Source: an uncultured Prevotellaceae bacterium (GTDB taxonomy: Bacteria; Bacteroidota; Bacteroidia; Bacteroidales; Bacteroidaceae). Taken from it: a DNA stretch of 64,000 bases. The position numbers and the translations under genes were made by a program. Shown here piece by piece: positions 63,841 through 64,000 of the stretch (positions within the stretch are counted from its first letter, which is position 1; each line of letters opens with the position of its first letter). The notes beneath the pieces were generated by a model. It had not been told where the DNA came from and made no database searches. It was given only the letters and a program-made list of their open reading frames with translations. The stretch is taken from assembly GCA_900315075.1 (NCBI GenBank), contig OMXV01000005.1, forward strand, positions 220,249-284,248, in the 5' to 3' direction.

Positions 63841-64000
63841 GGCCTGTAAGGCCAATGAGCAATCAGCCCAGGGCAACGCCCTGGGTTTATAGTGTGAAAG
63901 AGAAAATTCGCCCCAAAGGGGCAAAAGCTTTATAAATATGATGACTCTTTTGCCCTTACAGGGCGTGCCAACCACCCATCGGTTATGATTACCTAGGGCG
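63841..64000. repeat. GC-hairpin repeat element at the window end (truncated)
   Basis: Four short hairpins in 125 bases: GGCC/GGCC (63841-63853), CCCAGGGC/GCCCTGGG (63867-63885), GCCCC/GGGGC (63910-63922) and GCCCT/AGGGC (63952-63964). The last bases CCTAGGGCG look like the left arm of another. I recall similar sequence scattered between genes in Bacteroidales genomes. No gene is visible. Confidence 0.7.

Overview
The window reads as chromosomal DNA of a Prevotella-like member of the Bacteroidales (Bacteroidota). The evidence is a fused lpxC-fabZ gene, a SusC/SusD pair, two giant hybrid two-component regulators (HTCS), DUF4252, DUF3843 and DUF5715 family genes, lipoprotein signals, and start sites without Shine-Dalgarno sequences behind TAnnTTTG promoter elements. 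Several secreted plant-polysaccharide enzymes (PL1 pectate lyase, GH10 xylanase, GH5 endoglucanase) suggest a fibre-degrading gut, rumen or oral species.

Layout. 1-9206 (minus strand): a truncated lipoprotein gene, then the lipid A/envelope operon lpxD, lpxC-fabZ, lpxA, miaA, PBP1A (mrcA) and a PIF1-type helicase. 9291-13288: a pectate lyase and an HD phosphohydrolase. 13423-20400: a housekeeping run phoH, purC, menG/ubiE, aroE, purM, prfA, pyrF. 20566-24231 (plus): a DUF5715 protein and a modular GH10 xylanase. 24372-30061 (minus): an ECF sigma/anti-sigma cassette flanked by two DUF4252 genes, an MBL-fold hydrolase, a GH5 enzyme, a small membrane protein and an MFS transporter. 30208-36363 (plus): a membrane Ser/Thr kinase and an HTCS without neighbouring SusCD. 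36502-39321 (minus): an M16 peptidase. 39509-46662 (plus): a TamB-like and TamA/BamA-like pair. 46691-56285: a second HTCS followed by SusC and SusD, i.e. a minimal polysaccharide-utilisation-type locus with no enzyme beside it.

56286-64000 is the accessory part. It holds three copies of a GC-hairpin/G-tract repeat bracketing a DUF4424-YARHG gene, a DUF3841 gene, a short gene resembling the DNA-binding half of ScoMcrA-type HNH nucleases, a noncoding stretch with two 12-bp iteron arrays and palindromes, a DUF3843 gene, an outer-membrane lipoprotein and, at the edge, another hairpin-rich repeat.

The observations I rate highest are: (i) the repeat-bracketed accessory segment at 56.4-58.9 kb; (ii) three phased TGAAAC sites directly upstream of susC, a likely HTCS operator; (iii) intercistronic spacers in the minus-strand operons built from short tandem repeats, often with purine-rich repeats after the stop codon and G-poor repeats just before the next ATG; (iv) the 12-bp iterons at 60.5-60.75 kb; (v) an 18-bp perfect inverted repeat at the start codon of the helicase. 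All family names come from motif reading and memory; no search was run.
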